This document shows positions 1 to 9,139 of a DNA stretch of 50,742 nt, one piece after another. The position numbers and the translations under genes are program-made. Each line of letters opens with the position of its first letter. Position 1 is the stretch's first letter. The stretch lies in assembly GCA_016707685.1 (NCBI GenBank), contig JADJHE010000031.1:1-50742 (forward strand), in the 5' to 3' direction. Source of the DNA: Bacteroidota bacterium (GTDB taxonomy: Bacteria > Bacteroidota > Bacteroidia > 2-12-FULL-35-15). The notes beneath the pieces were generated by a model, which made no database searches, had not been told where the DNA came from, and was given only the letters and a program-made list of their open reading frames with translations.

Positions 1-230
1 GGTTTAACAATGTTATTTGCATACAAATGCAAATTCATAATTTCACTTGCGCTTCTATCTACTAATTGATTTCTAAACAAAATCAATTCGATTGATTTTT
101 CGAACCATAATTTACCAATTGCACCAATGAGGTCAATTGCAGCCTTTTCGTGCTGAATCCATTCATTTAACTCTGTTTCATACGAACCTTTTGCTTTTCC
201 CATGGTTGGTTCTTTTGTTTCAAGTGTCAT
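1..230 (-). CDS. glyceraldehyde-3-phosphate dehydrogenase, N-terminal part (runs off the window)
   Basis: Only the first 76 codons lie in the window, read from an ATG at 230 and running off the left edge without a stop. The residues WIQHEKAAIDLI, the segment LWFEKSIELILFRNQLVDR and then SASEIMNLHLYA match the N-terminal extension of the long (about 480-residue) GAPDH found in Bacteroidota, which precedes the NAD-binding Rossmann domain. The enzyme oxidises glyceraldehyde 3-phosphate in glycolysis. The catalytic domain is outside the window, so the call rests on the extension alone. A sigma-factor terminator at 292-352 separates it from the upstream gene. Confidence 0.7.
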   Translation of the reverse strand, partial: MTLETKEPTMGKAKGSYETELNEWIQHEKAAIDLIGAIGKLWFEKSIELILFRNQLVDRSASEIMNLHLYANNIVK

Positions 231-291
231 AGCTTGTTAATTAATTGTGTTAGTGATATTAAAACTTGGTTATTTTTTGCGGATTAAAAGT

Positions 292-352
292 AAAAAAAAA
301 CCGCATAAACATCAGTTAAACTTATTTTTAGTTTTCAACTGAGTTTATGCGG
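292..352 (-). terminator. Rho-independent terminator of the first sigma-factor gene
   Basis: A 10-bp stem (CCGCATAAAC at 301-310 with GTTTATGCGG at 343-352) is extended inward by CAGTT/AACTG. On the minus strand it is followed directly by nine T residues (292-300). It lies 24 bases after the sigma-factor stop codon. Confidence 0.85.
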
Positions 353-375
353 TGTTCATTTCATTGTTGCTTATC

Positions 376-1237
376 TTATCCTAAGTACGATTTAAGAAGT
401 TTGCTTCTAGAATTGTGGCGTAGTCTGCGGATTGCTTTTTCCTTTATCTGACGAACACGTTCGCGGGTAAGGTCAAATTTAGCTCCTATTTCTTCTAAGG
501 TTAATCCGTGATTTACACCAATTCCAAAGAATAATTTACCACATCAGGCACCCTTCTGTTAAAGTAGAAAGTGAGCGTTCGATTTCGCGTTGTAACGATT
601 CATTTAATAAACCATTATCAGCACGAGGTGAATCATGATTTACCAATACATCCAATAAGCTGTTTTCCTCACCATTTACAAATGGAGCATCCATTGATAC
701 GTGGCGGCCAGATACTCTCATGGTATCTGCAACTTTATCTTGAGGTAATTCTAATATTTCAGAAAGTTCTTCTGCACTTGGTTCGCGCTCAAACTCTTGT
801 TCTAATTTTGAAAATGCTTTGTTGATTTTGTTCAATGAACCAACTTGGTTCAAAGGCAAACGAACGATACGAGATTGTTCAGCCAAAGCCTGAAGGATAG
901 ATTGACGAATCCACCATACAGCGTAAGAGATAAATTTAAATCCACGTGTTTCATCAAAACGTTTTGCAGCTTTAATCAAACCTAAATTACCTTCATTAAT
1001 TAAATCGGGTAAACTTAAACCTTGGTTTTGGTATTGTTTTGCAACCGATACCACGAAACGTAAATTCGATTTAGTTAATTTTTCTAATGCAACTTGATCA
1101 CCTTCTCTAATACGCTTAGCTAACGCTACTTCTTCGTCAGCATTAATTAATTCCTCACGACCAATTTCTTGTAGGTACTTATCTAAAGAAGCACTTTCGC
1201 GATTGGTAATGGATTTTGTTATTTTGAGTTGTCTCAT
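376..1237 (-). CDS. rpoD: RNA polymerase primary-type sigma factor (RpoD/SigA), copy 1
   Basis: About 287 codons, the usual length of the short Bacteroidota SigA that lacks region 1.1. It starts MRQLKITKSITNRES and carries region 1.2 (SLDKYLQEIG), region 2 (NLRFVVSVAKQYQNQG, LINEGNLGLIKAAKRFD, and YAVWWIRQSI for -10 recognition and melting), region 3 (EPSAEELSEIL) and region 4.2 (LTRERVRQIKEKAIRRLRH). Reading needs two one-base insertions, near 548 and 535, which restore LTEREADVVKLFFGIG. Without them the frame stops at 536. Both sites are short runs of identical bases. It has its own upstream -7 box and a downstream terminator, so it is probably monocistronic. A diverged paralogue lies at 11358-12219. 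Confidence 0.93.
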
Positions 1238-1274
1238 GTTGTAGAAAAAATTTAAGATGTGGGTTAAATCTTTG

Positions 1275-1282
1275 CAAAGTTA
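1275..1282 (-). promoter_or_regulatory. Bacteroidota -7 promoter box for rpoD copy 1
   Basis: TAACTTTG on the minus strand matches TAnnTTTG and ends 37 bases before the rpoD start. No clear TTG -33 element was found at the usual 17-23 base spacing. Confidence 0.45.
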
Positions 1283-1376
1283 ACTTAAAGGAATGGATTT
1301 ACAGGTATTTACAACGTTAAAAATATTGTTGTAGTGTTGGAAATCAATTAATTATAATAAATTAGACAAGGCTTTT

Positions 1377-1400
1377 AAAAGCGTCCATAAAGACGCTTTT
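1377..1400 (-). terminator. Terminator of the DegP-like protease gene
   Basis: Perfect 9-bp inverted repeat AAAAGCGTC / GACGCTTTT with a 6-base loop, 29 bases past the protease stop. The T-tract is four bases on the minus strand and longer on the plus strand, so it could work in both directions. Confidence 0.65.
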
Positions 1401-1428
1401 TTTGTCGATAAACCTGAATAGGTTGATT

Positions 1429-2893
1429 TTAAAGGCCAAATCCATAGTATGCACGCATACCATTCGGATAAACCCCTTCAATCAAAACACCATCTTTTTT
1501 ATTTTCCAAAGTAGTTTTAATATCGTCCGTAGTACTGATTTTTTTCTTGTCAACACTGGTAATAATAAACCCTTCTTTGATGCCGGCACTTAGCAATTTT
1601 CCTGCGCCTAATTTGCTGATTTTTAGTCCGTTTTCGATGTTTAGTTTTTTCTTGTCAGCATCCGTAATATCTTCGAAAGTTGCACCTAAAGCGGAGATTA
1701 CAGCAATTTTGGGTTTTTCGACTACATCGGTATTTCCATTTTTATTTTTTAATAAAACAGAAAGTACTTTTTCTTGGTTGTTTCTTTTTAGCGTAACATT
1801 AATTTTGTCGCCAGGGCGGTAACGACCAATTTGTTCTTGTAATTCAGGAACTTTATTGATAGCAACATCACCAATTTTGGTAATTACATCACCTTCTTTT
1901 ATCCCTGCATCTTCTGCCGATCCGCCTGTTGTTAAGCCATTTACATAAACACCTTTTAACTCACTAATGCTTTTTTCTTGTGCCAATTTAGAGTCTAGAT
2001 CACGAATACTAACCCCAATAAATGCACGTTGTACTTCTCCAAACTCTAATAAATCTGCTACAACCTTGCGAGCTATGTTAACAGGAATTGCAAATGAATA
2101 ACCGGTATAAGAACCTGTATTGGATGCTATGGCAGAGTTTATTCCAATTAATTCGCCTTTCGTGTTAACCAAAGCGCCACCGCTATTTCCTGGATTTACA
2201 GCCGCATCGGTTTGTATAAACGATTCAATTGGATACAGTCCTCTATTAGGATCGTTGTCTAATAGATTGATGTTACGTCCTTTTGCACTTACAATACCTG
2301 CAGTCACTGTAGATGTTAAATTAAAGGGATTTCCAACAGCCAAAACCCATTCACCAACTTTTACATTATCGGAATTTCCGTAGCTAATGAATGGAAGATT
2401 TGTTTCTTTTATTTTTAAAAGTGCCAAGTCTGTTGTAGGATCTTTTCCAATTAAATCGGCAGTATAGGTTCGTTTATCGTTTAAGGTAATTTCAATTTTT
2501 TCGCCATTGTCAATCACATGGTTATTGGTAACAATGTATCCATCCTGTGAAATAATAATTCCTGAGCCAGTTGAACTCGGTGCTTCTTGCTGACGAGGTT
2601 GTCGTTGACCGAAAAAATCACGAAATGGATCGTAATATTGGTTGCTGTAATTCATTGGATAGGTTGTTTTTACATTCACTACCGAATGAACTGTTAAATC
2701 GGCAGCAGTAGTAAAGTCGGTTGTGTTTTTCGACAGCATTCCCTGCCAGTTTTGCATAATGAATGGGCGTAGGAGTTGTTATATAATTTGCTAATGGATG
2801 ATTTTTTGTAGAGTTATTCAAGAAATGATTCAGCCCTAAAGCCGTTAATCCTCCAATACTTGCAATAAAAAATGCACTTGCTATCTTTTTCAT
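1429..2893 (-). CDS. degP: Do/DegP/HtrA family periplasmic serine protease
   Basis: About 488 codons. The N-terminus MKKIASAFFIASIGGLTALG is a signal or anchor segment, followed by a trypsin-like domain with all three catalytic residues: His in IVTNNHVI (about residue 125), Asp in DPTTDLALLK (about 155) and Ser in NPGNSGGALVN (about 237). Two PDZ domains follow, one around GSAEDAGIKEGDVITKIG and a degenerate C-terminal one around AGIKEGFIITSVD. The family degrades or chaperones misfolded envelope proteins. One frameshift near 2757 separates the signal peptide frame from the protease frame. The start at 2893 was chosen because it supplies the signal peptide; an ATG at 2757 would begin without one. 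Confidence 0.92.
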
Positions 2894-3019
2894 AATTGAA
2901 TGTATTATTTGGTTACTAAATTAGTGATAAATAGTTGGAAAATACTACGCAAAATTTATTCCTATGTTGTTGTTAATACTTATTTTTAACATAGATTAAC
3001 ATAAATATAAAAGGTTGAT

Positions 3020-3027
3020 TAACTTTG
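3020..3027 (+). promoter_or_regulatory. -7 promoter box upstream of the dapF operon
   Basis: TAACTTTG matches the Bacteroidota TAnnTTTG box and ends 30 bases before the first gene. The -33 region is AT-rich with no clear TTG. Confidence 0.45.
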
Positions 3028-3057
3028 CAGTCGATTTTATAAAATAGTATAACAGAA

Positions 3058-3753
3058 TTGAGCAATTTAAGAGAAAAATCACAAGTTTTTATTATTGGTT
3101 TACTAATAGGTTTATTAGTTGCTGGTGGCTTTTTTGTGTTTAAGCTTGACGACTATTTTAAGGAACTAAATTTCTACAAACGATTTGCAGAAACATTTGA
3201 GGAAGAAAAGAAAGCCGCTCCGTTACAAGATGCTAGTTTAGAAAAAACAGAAGCTTCTAAAAAAGTTAGTAGCAAAAAAAGCAAATCTTCTATCAATATT
3301 GTTAAGTCGAACCTAACTGTGTCAAACGATTCACTAGCTTCAACAGATAGTGCTAAAATTTCTGAAGGTTCTTTTTCAGATGAGATTGTTGTAAAAAAAG
3401 ACGAGATGATTACTTCTAAAACAATGCAAGTAATTCAACTAAGTCCAGCACCTATAAAAAATGGTAAAGATTCATTACTTCAAAAAGTAACGGGAATAAA
3501 GGAAGAGAATAATTCAAAACAACTTTTTAACATTGAATTTTGGACATCTCCTTTAAATTATAAAGGCTATAAAATGGGTAAATACAAACTTGTTTTATAT
3601 GGCATCAACGCTACTGACGACATAAAGATTTACCGATTGGATGATGTTGTGTATCTTAAAAACAGTTCTATTGTTTATCAGTTAGATTACGTTAGTGATT
3701 TTAAATATTACGAGCGTATTACAGATGAAACCATTTTAAGTAAGTTGAAATAA
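3058..3753 (+). CDS. single-pass membrane protein of unknown function
   Basis: 231 codons. Residues 9-29 (VFIIGLLIGLLVAGGFFVFKL) form one transmembrane helix. A charged, Ser/Lys-rich linker follows (about 45-130) and then a C-terminal globular part (about 150-231) rich in Tyr and Asp. The start is TTG at 3058; an in-frame stop at 3040 excludes anything longer and there is no nearby ATG. It lies 21 bases before dapF and is probably the first gene of that operon. I do not recognise the family. The layout suggests an inner-membrane anchor with a periplasmic domain. Confidence 0.7.
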   Translation: MSNLREKSQVFIIGLLIGLLVAGGFFVFKLDDYFKELNFYKRFAETFEEEKKAAPLQDASLEKTEASKKVSSKKSKSSINIVKSNLTVSNDSLASTDSAKISEGSFSDEIVVKKDEMITSKTMQVIQLSPAPIKNGKDSLLQKVTGIKEENNSKQLFNIEFWTSPLNYKGYKMGKYKLVLYGINATDDIKIYRLDDVVYLKNSSIVYQLDYVSDFKYYERITDETILSKLK

Positions 3754-3774
3754 TACTAATTTAATACTCCTTAC

Positions 3775-4551
3775 GTGCAAATTCATTTTTATAAATACCA
3801 AGGTACAGGCAACGATTTTATCATTATTGATAATCGTATGAATGTATTCAATAGAAGTAATACCGCTTTGGTTGCAAAACTGTGCGACAGACGTTTTGGC
3901 ATTGGTGCTGATGGATTAATGCTTCTTCAATCAAAAGCTGGATACGATTTCGAAATGGTGTATTACAATTCGGATGGAAATGAAAGTAGCATGTGTGGAA
4001 ATGGAGGGCGATGCATTGTTGAGTTTGCTCGAACCTTAGGATTAGTAAAAGAAAAAGCCTTTTTTATTGCTATAGATGGAGAGCATCATGCAAACGTACA
4101 GCCTGGATTCATTTCTTTAAAAATGAAGGATGTTTCGAGTGTTGAATTGAATGCTGATTTTGCGTATTTGAATACAGGCTCGCCACATTACGTGCAGTTT
4201 GTAACAAATGTTGAAATGTTTCCTGTTTTTGAAGAAGGCAAAAAAGTTCGTTACAACGAACGATTTAAAAAAGAAGGAACAAATGTGAATTTTATAGAAA
4301 AGTGTGAGAACGCACTTTTTGTTAGAACCTATGAGCGAGGAGTAGAAGGGGAAACCTATTCTTGCGGAACAGGAGTAACGGCTGCTGCGATTGTTGCAGC
4401 AATAAAAGGTGTTTCGACATCTCAGAATGAATGCGAAATAAAAACCTTAGGTGGAAATTTAAAAGTGAAATTTAATCGTACTTCTAATAATTCATTTAGT
4501 GATGTTTGGCTGGAAGGTCCTGCTACATTTGTGTTTGAGGGGAATATTTAA
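3775..4551 (+). CDS. dapF: diaminopimelate epimerase
   Basis: 258 residues, close to the family norm. It interconverts LL- and meso-diaminopimelate for lysine and peptidoglycan synthesis in the cytoplasm. Both catalytic cysteines are present: Cys74 in SSMCGNGGRC and Cys197 in YSCGTGVTAA. The N-terminal FYKYQGTGNDFIIID is typical. It starts at GTG. Its stop overlaps the next gene as TAATG, showing translational coupling. Confidence 0.96.
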   Translation: MQIHFYKYQGTGNDFIIIDNRMNVFNRSNTALVAKLCDRRFGIGADGLMLLQSKAGYDFEMVYYNSDGNESSMCGNGGRCIVEFARTLGLVKEKAFFIAIDGEHHANVQPGFISLKMKDVSSVELNADFAYLNTGSPHYVQFVTNVEMFPVFEEGKKVRYNERFKKEGTNVNFIEKCENALFVRTYERGVEGETYSCGTGVTAAAIVAAIKGVSTSQNECEIKTLGGNLKVKFNRTSNNSFSDVWLEGPATFVFEGNI

Positions 4552-4931
4552 TGAAGAAACTGTTAGTTGTTCTGTGTATTGTGTTCTTGTCGGCTTGCAC
4601 TATTTACAATCCTTTTCGGAAATTTAAAATCAATTATAAGGAAGTGCAGTCGGTAGAAGTTTGGCATGGTAACGATACGTTATCACATCATCTGATTACG
4701 AATAAAGACTCAATAAAGCATTTAGTTAAGAGATACATCAACAAAAATCATTACGAACTGGTTCTAAAAGCAAGCAGAAATTATCATTTGAAATTAAATT
4801 TGAAAGACAGTTCTGTTTATATTAGTACTTCAGGTAGAATCATTAAAACAGATGAGGGCTATTTTATTACAAGAAGGCCAATTGAAAATTATTTGAATGC
4901 AAGTAACAAAAACATACCAGCTAAAAATTGA
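4551..4931 (+). CDS. small putative lipoprotein of unknown function
   Basis: 126 residues. The N-terminus MKKLLVVLCIVFLSACTIYN is a lipoprotein signal with the lipobox LSAC, so the mature protein begins at Cys16. The rest is a small beta-rich domain without a family motif I know. Its ATG overlaps the dapF stop by one base and its end overlaps the next gene by 35 bases, so it is translated as part of the dapF operon. Function unknown. Confidence 0.75.
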   Translation: MKKLLVVLCIVFLSACTIYNPFRKFKINYKEVQSVEVWHGNDTLSHHLITNKDSIKHLVKRYINKNHYELVLKASRNYHLKLNLKDSSVYISTSGRIIKTDEGYFITRRPIENYLNASNKNIPAKN

Positions 4932-5481
4932 CAAATCGTTTGACGAAGCGGATTTGCAAAAAGGTGTGTTTCTAACTATTTTGCACGCCACACGAACGCC
5001 ACCTCATATTGGATTAATCATTGATAAGCAGTATCATTCACTTACCATAAAGGGAGCTGAATTAAATATTGCTGTCGAATCCTTAGTTCGTACAATTCAT
5101 CAACGAAAAATTCCCAGTTTATTCATTCAATTAAAACCGCATACAACTTTTAGTGCTTCGTATTTAAAAGAACACTTTATTTTAAACATACAAGAGTTCC
5201 CAAAGGTAGATGTGAATATTGCAACGTGCTTGAGTCCTATTAAATTGTTTTTAGAAGAAACGTATTTGCTTTCATTGCAGCAAATTAACTACCTCTATGA
5301 ACTTGTTCCTTTTTTGGATGATTTACAACTCATCCAATCCGCTTCGGCTTTATACCTTGACGAATCGACATTCGAATTGCCTGTTTATAATTTATTGGAA
5401 TTGAATAATGGGATAGTAAAAGCTCATCAAGAAGCAGCACAAATTAAAAATGCAACTAAGAACCATGAACTTAAAAAATAA
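4897..5481 (+). CDS. hypothetical protein in the dapF operon
   Basis: 194 residues, no signal peptide and no membrane segment, so probably cytoplasmic. It has alternating hydrophobic strands in the first half (GVFLTILHATRTPPHIGLII) and a helical second half (TYLLSLQQINYLYELVPFLDD). It overlaps both the upstream lipoprotein (35 bases) and the downstream acetyltransferase (17 bases). I do not recognise the family. Confidence 0.65.
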   Translation: MQVTKTYQLKIDKSFDEADLQKGVFLTILHATRTPPHIGLIIDKQYHSLTIKGAELNIAVESLVRTIHQRKIPSLFIQLKPHTTFSASYLKEHFILNIQEFPKVDVNIATCLSPIKLFLEETYLLSLQQINYLYELVPFLDDLQLIQSASALYLDESTFELPVYNLLELNNGIVKAHQEAAQIKNATKNHELKK

Positions 5482-5986
5482 TTTAATCAGCTTAAGGGCT
5501 TTGGAACCGTCTGATATAGATGTGTTGTATGCATGGGAAAATGACACACAAAATTGGGTAATTAGTAGTACTCAAACTCCTTTTTCTCGATTTGTGTTGG
5601 AGCAATACATTACAAGTGCTCATGAAGATATTTATTCAACCAAACAATTGCGTTTAATTATTTGTAATGCCGAAAACAAAGCAGTTGGCTGCATTGATTT
5701 ATTTGATTTTGATCCGAACCATCAGCGAGCAGGAATTGGAATTTTAATTGCCGAAAAGAATGATAGAAGAGGAGGGTATGCTTCCGAAGCTTTGAAACTA
5801 CTTGTAAATTATTGTTTTGAAACATTGAACCTTCATCAGCTGTATTGCAACATTACAACGGATAATGAGCCGAGCATTTTGTTTTTTCAGAAGCATGGAT
5901 TTATGATAACAGGAATTAAAAAAGCATGGATTCGTGATGGCGCAAAATTCAAAGATGAATTGTTATTGCAATTAGTAAGAGCCTAA
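5465..5986 (+). CDS. GNAT family N-acetyltransferase (RimJ/RimL type)
   Basis: 173 residues from the ATG at 5465 (MNLKNNLISLRALEPSDI), preferred over the ATG at 5450 because the conserved start of the fold begins there. LRALEPSDIDVLYAWEND, the pyrophosphate-binding loop in EKNDRRGGYASEALK and the closing SILFFQKHGFMITG are typical of acetyl-CoA-dependent acetyltransferases of the RimJ/RimL or SpeG type. The substrate cannot be told. It ends the dapF operon and its TAA shares two bases with the stop of the convergent lycopene cyclase gene. Confidence 0.88.
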   Translation: MNLKNNLISLRALEPSDIDVLYAWENDTQNWVISSTQTPFSRFVLEQYITSAHEDIYSTKQLRLIICNAENKAVGCIDLFDFDPNHQRAGIGILIAEKNDRRGGYASEALKLLVNYCFETLNLHQLYCNITTDNEPSILFFQKHGFMITGIKKAWIRDGAKFKDELLLQLVRA

Positions 5987-6658
5987 GCCTTTCTGTTTTT
6001 TAGCCATTCATATACGGTTACTACTTGTAAAACATTCAACATTCCATAAAATGCGTCTTCGAGCGGAATGGTATAAAGTCGAATTCCCATGTTTTCAGCA
6101 TCGTTATAAATCAATACAGGCATTGCAGTTAAAACACCATTTACCATAAAAAAAGGAATAAGGCAAACCAACCATGCCAGGTAAAAGCGACCAAGGTAAG
6201 ATGATTTTAATATGATTAAATGGAACAATAGGAAGATTGCAAGTAAACTAAATGTAACAACGGTATAAAGTTGATGACGATACAGTACTGCGATAATGAT
6301 TGAAATAAGAATGAGAATTATTGTGATTGTTTTGGAATAGTTTGCCAGCAAATCTCTTTTAACAAAGTAATTCATTACTTCGTAAATAAAAACGCAGGAG
6401 AAGGGTACAACAATAAAAAATAGCCATTCTTCGATTGGTAGTCCGCCAATAAACAATCCTAAAACATAATCGGGATTAAATTTCCAGATTTCTATGGAGG
6501 TAAACCATATGTCCCAAACGATAAAAAAAGCACCACTCAGTAATAGGCCTGGGAAATAAAAATTTCCATTTGTAGCTGTATTGAATCTTCTCTTCAAAAC
6601 TCTTAAACAGAGGATAGGAGATGGTAAAAAGAATAAGTCCAATATAAATGAAGTGCAT
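5983..6658 (-). CDS. lycopene cyclase (CrtY-c/d fused type)
   Basis: About 226 residues, all membrane helices. The start MHFIYIGLILFTISYPLF and the segments ITGAFFIVWDIWF-like and PIEEWLFFIVVPFSC identify the heterodimer-derived lycopene beta-cyclase of Bacteroidota, where the CrtYc and CrtYd halves are one protein; PIEEWLFF is the conserved acidic motif of each half. It cyclises the psi ends of lycopene to beta rings in the membrane. A frameshift near 6550 splits the N-terminal helix from the rest. It is the last gene of the carotenoid cluster, 6 bases after crtZ, and ends tail to tail with the GNAT gene. Confidence 0.88.
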
Positions 6659-6664
6659 TTTTTG

Positions 6665-7135
6665 CTAGTTATTAAGCTTTGCGTTTTTATCCTGCTTAAA
6701 ATATTTTAGCGAAACTATTAAAAAACCGAATGATTCACCATTTTCTTTTGATAAATGTTTGTGATGCATCTTGTGAGCTCTTCGAATAGCTCTGAAATAG
6801 TTTGTGTCTAAATTTCTAAAAAGTTTAATGCGTTGGTGAATAAAAATGTCATGAACAAAAAAATAAGCAATTCCATAAGCCGTCATGCCAAATCCGATAC
6901 TAGCAACGTAATAATTTTGATAAGCACAACCTCCCCAGATGAATAAGCCACTAGGAATAGCGAATATAAGTGAAAACCAATCATTTTTTTCGATTTTCCC
7001 TTCAGAGCCCGTGTGGTGATCGCTGTGCAGGTTCCACATAAAACCGTGCATAACGTATTTATGAGTAAACCATGCCATGAATTCCATTCCGAAAAATGAA
7101 ATTAAAAAAATGATTGTATAGATTGTAACGAGCAT
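6665..7135 (-). CDS. crtZ: beta-carotene hydroxylase (CrtZ)
   Basis: 156 residues, four membrane helices. The complete set of di-iron histidine motifs of the membrane fatty-acid-hydroxylase superfamily is visible: HKYVMH (25-30), HSDHH (37-41), HDIFIH (95-100) and HKMHH (121-125). The enzyme adds 3-hydroxyl groups to beta rings. It reads through without a frameshift and lies between cruF and the lycopene cyclase, so ring formation and ring hydroxylation are encoded side by side. Confidence 0.95.
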   Translation of the reverse strand: MLVTIYTIIFLISFFGMEFMAWFTHKYVMHGFMWNLHSDHHTGSEGKIEKNDWFSLIFAIPSGLFIWGGCAYQNYYVASIGFGMTAYGIAYFFVHDIFIHQRIKLFRNLDTNYFRAIRRAHKMHHKHLSKENGESFGFLIVSLKYFKQDKNAKLNN

Positions 7136-7142
7136 TGTTTTA

Positions 7143-7787
7143 TCAAATTATAGTTAATACACCAAAGAAGAGTATTTGTACAAAATATAACAACTTAGCA
7201 ATTGAATTGTTTTTATTGAATTGAAATTTATAAAAAATCATTAAAAACAAGAAAGAGAAAAGAAACCATGCCACATAATTTTTGAATGGAACAATTCCGT
7301 TTTGCCAGGTCCAAAAATCGAACTTAATTGCAATGGGTTCAATTAGGAAATCAAGTAAAACAAGCATGAATGCACCCAAAATAGACTTTAAAATGAATGA
7401 TATGTTGGCGGAGTTGCATATGCAAGCACAGAAAAAAAAAAAAACTAGCATTAGCCAATTTACTCCAATAATCAAAGGAATATTAAATAGCTTTAGTCCT
7501 AATGTATTCCCATAATTGTATTCTCCAAATAATACCCCTGTTTTTACGCCAATTAGTTCCACTATAAATCCCATTAAGTAGATTAACATGCTAGCAGCTA
7601 ATAGCGACTGATTGTATTCTTTTTGGTTGATGTAAATAAAGGCAACACTAATTAATAAATTAAGTGGTGTTAGAACTAAAAAAAGATCTTTGAAGGATGA
7701 GTTAAGGCCAATAATTCCAACGGTATGAATGATCAACAGAAAAATTGCTGAATACAGGATTTTTTTGTTTTTAAGCACATCAGCCAT
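7143..7787 (-). CDS. carotenoid biosynthesis protein, CruF family (DUF422)
   Basis: 214 residues with about seven membrane helices. Conserved segments LIGVKTGVLFGEYNYG, NIPLIIGVNWLM and LLDFLIEPIAIKFDFW identify the CruF/DUF422 family. Characterised members hydrate the 1',2' double bond of the acyclic end of gamma-carotene-type carotenoids. With a cyclase and CrtZ beside it, the pigment could be a monocyclic, hydroxylated carotenoid of the saproxanthin or myxol kind; that is inferred from the gene set. No frameshift. Confidence 0.85.
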   Translation of the reverse strand: MADVLKNKKILYSAIFLLIIHTVGIIGLNSSFKDLFLVLTPLNLLISVAFIYINQKEYNQSLLAASMLIYLMGFIVELIGVKTGVLFGEYNYGNTLGLKLFNIPLIIGVNWLMLVFFFFCACICNSANISFILKSILGAFMLVLLDFLIEPIAIKFDFWTWQNGIVPFKNYVAWFLFSFLFLMIFYKFQFNKNNSIAKLLYFVQILFFGVLTII

Positions 7788-7789
7788 AT

Positions 7790-8300
7790 TTAAGTAACGG
7801 ACTTTAGTTTTTTCTTTTCTGCATCCGTAAGATAGGTGGATGCTAATAAAAAAGCTTTGATACTGTTTTTGGTGTTTACATTTTTGATAGTATCAAAATT
7901 TGCCAAAATGTAATTTTTGTCAGTCGTAATTTGTTTGTTATAGCCCAATGCTTTTGGACAATTGGTTTGGATTGTCATTCTTAAAAAACGCAATTCAATA
8001 TTGTTACTATCCTTTACTATTGCTTTTTCAAGTAATTGTTTCCCTTCTTTAAAAAGATTTATTTTTTCTTGTTTGTTTTTGGAGTAGTTAGCCATTGATG
8101 CAGTAATTGCACCTTTGTAGCCGGTCAACAAATTATCGGTAATTGTGCCTTGGTTGATTCTTTTATACAATTTAGCACAAGAGCTACTGTCTGTACGTGC
8201 ACTTTTTCATAGTCTTTCGTATCGCATCAAGACTAACTGTTTGTGCAGTTAGAGATGAACAGATCATCAAAAAGGATATAATCAACAGTGATAACCGCAT
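7790..8300 (-). CDS. small secreted protein of unknown function inside the carotenoid cluster
   Basis: About 170 codons after repairing a frameshift between 8170 and 8215. The N-terminus MRLSLLIISFLMICSSLTAQ is a signal peptide. The mature part is helical and Lys-rich (GKQLLEKAIVKDSNNIELRF, DAEKKKL) and resembles a short TPR-like fold. Its ATG overlaps the crtB stop (TAATG), so it is translationally coupled to pigment synthesis. I recognise no enzyme family. A role in pigment placement or membrane organisation is only a guess from position. Confidence 0.7.
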
Positions 8301-9131
8301 TAGATAGAATTGAAACTGTGTTTGAAATAGGCACCTAAAAATAGCATGTATTTTTTAGAATCGGAAATTCGGATACGAATACTAATAACTTTCTCTGGTG
8401 CTGTACGTTCTATTTTTTTAAATAAAGAAATATAGTAGATATAAGCCAAATAAACGCCCAAACGTGCTTTTTAGGAAGTTTTTTAATACCTCTTAATCCG
8501 GCATCAAAGTCTTTTTGAATATCGGCTTCAATTTCTTTTTTAGTTATATCATTGAAATTATTAACGTCAAATCCAGGGAAGTAGGAGCGTCCTAGTGTTT
8601 GAACATCCGCTTTTTAAATCAGTGAAGGAAATTTATTTTTGAAAAGCAGAACCCAGTTTCATAGCATCAGGTTTAAGAGCTTTTGATATTGTTGTTCGTC
8701 TCCTTCAACAAAATTCGTATAACATCAACCCTACAACCTCTGCGGATCCTAAATGTACTTTTCTATAACCATCTTGATTGTAATTGGTTTTATCCAAATC
8801 CATTTTCATGCTTGCTAAAAAGTATCACTCAGTTCAATGTCAATATTGTATGTGTTAACAGTGTCTTGAAAACTGTGCAAAATAGGATTTAAGCCAATTT
8901 TTTCCTGAATGGCTGTATGTGTATCTGCAATGAATCGATCCAACAATTCTTTTTATCGACCGTGAAATGTATCTACAATTTCGTCAGCCAAGCGAACAAA
9001 TCCATAAATTGCATGTATGGGCATGATGAAATCGCGGTGAATAAGCCTACACCCAATGAAAAAGAAGTACTGTAGTTATTGAAAACCAGTTTGCTGCATT
9101 TATAACTTACATCGCTATAGAGGTCTTTCAT
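8300..9131 (-). CDS. crtB: phytoene synthase (CrtB), frame broken several times
   Basis: Repaired length about 278 residues, the family norm. It condenses two geranylgeranyl diphosphates to phytoene. Pieces in different frames give NNYSTSFSLG, then HAIYGFVRLADEIVDTFHG (the first Asp-rich Mg-diphosphate site, DEIVD), then the second one LGSAEVVGLML, and KLGSAFQKINFLRDLKAD. The C-terminus is LFLGAYFKHSFNSI. At least six one-base indels are needed. The start at 9131 (MKDLYSDVSYKCSKLV) is conserved. It follows crtI by 8 bases. Confidence 0.9.
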
Positions 9132-9139
9132 TCTGATTA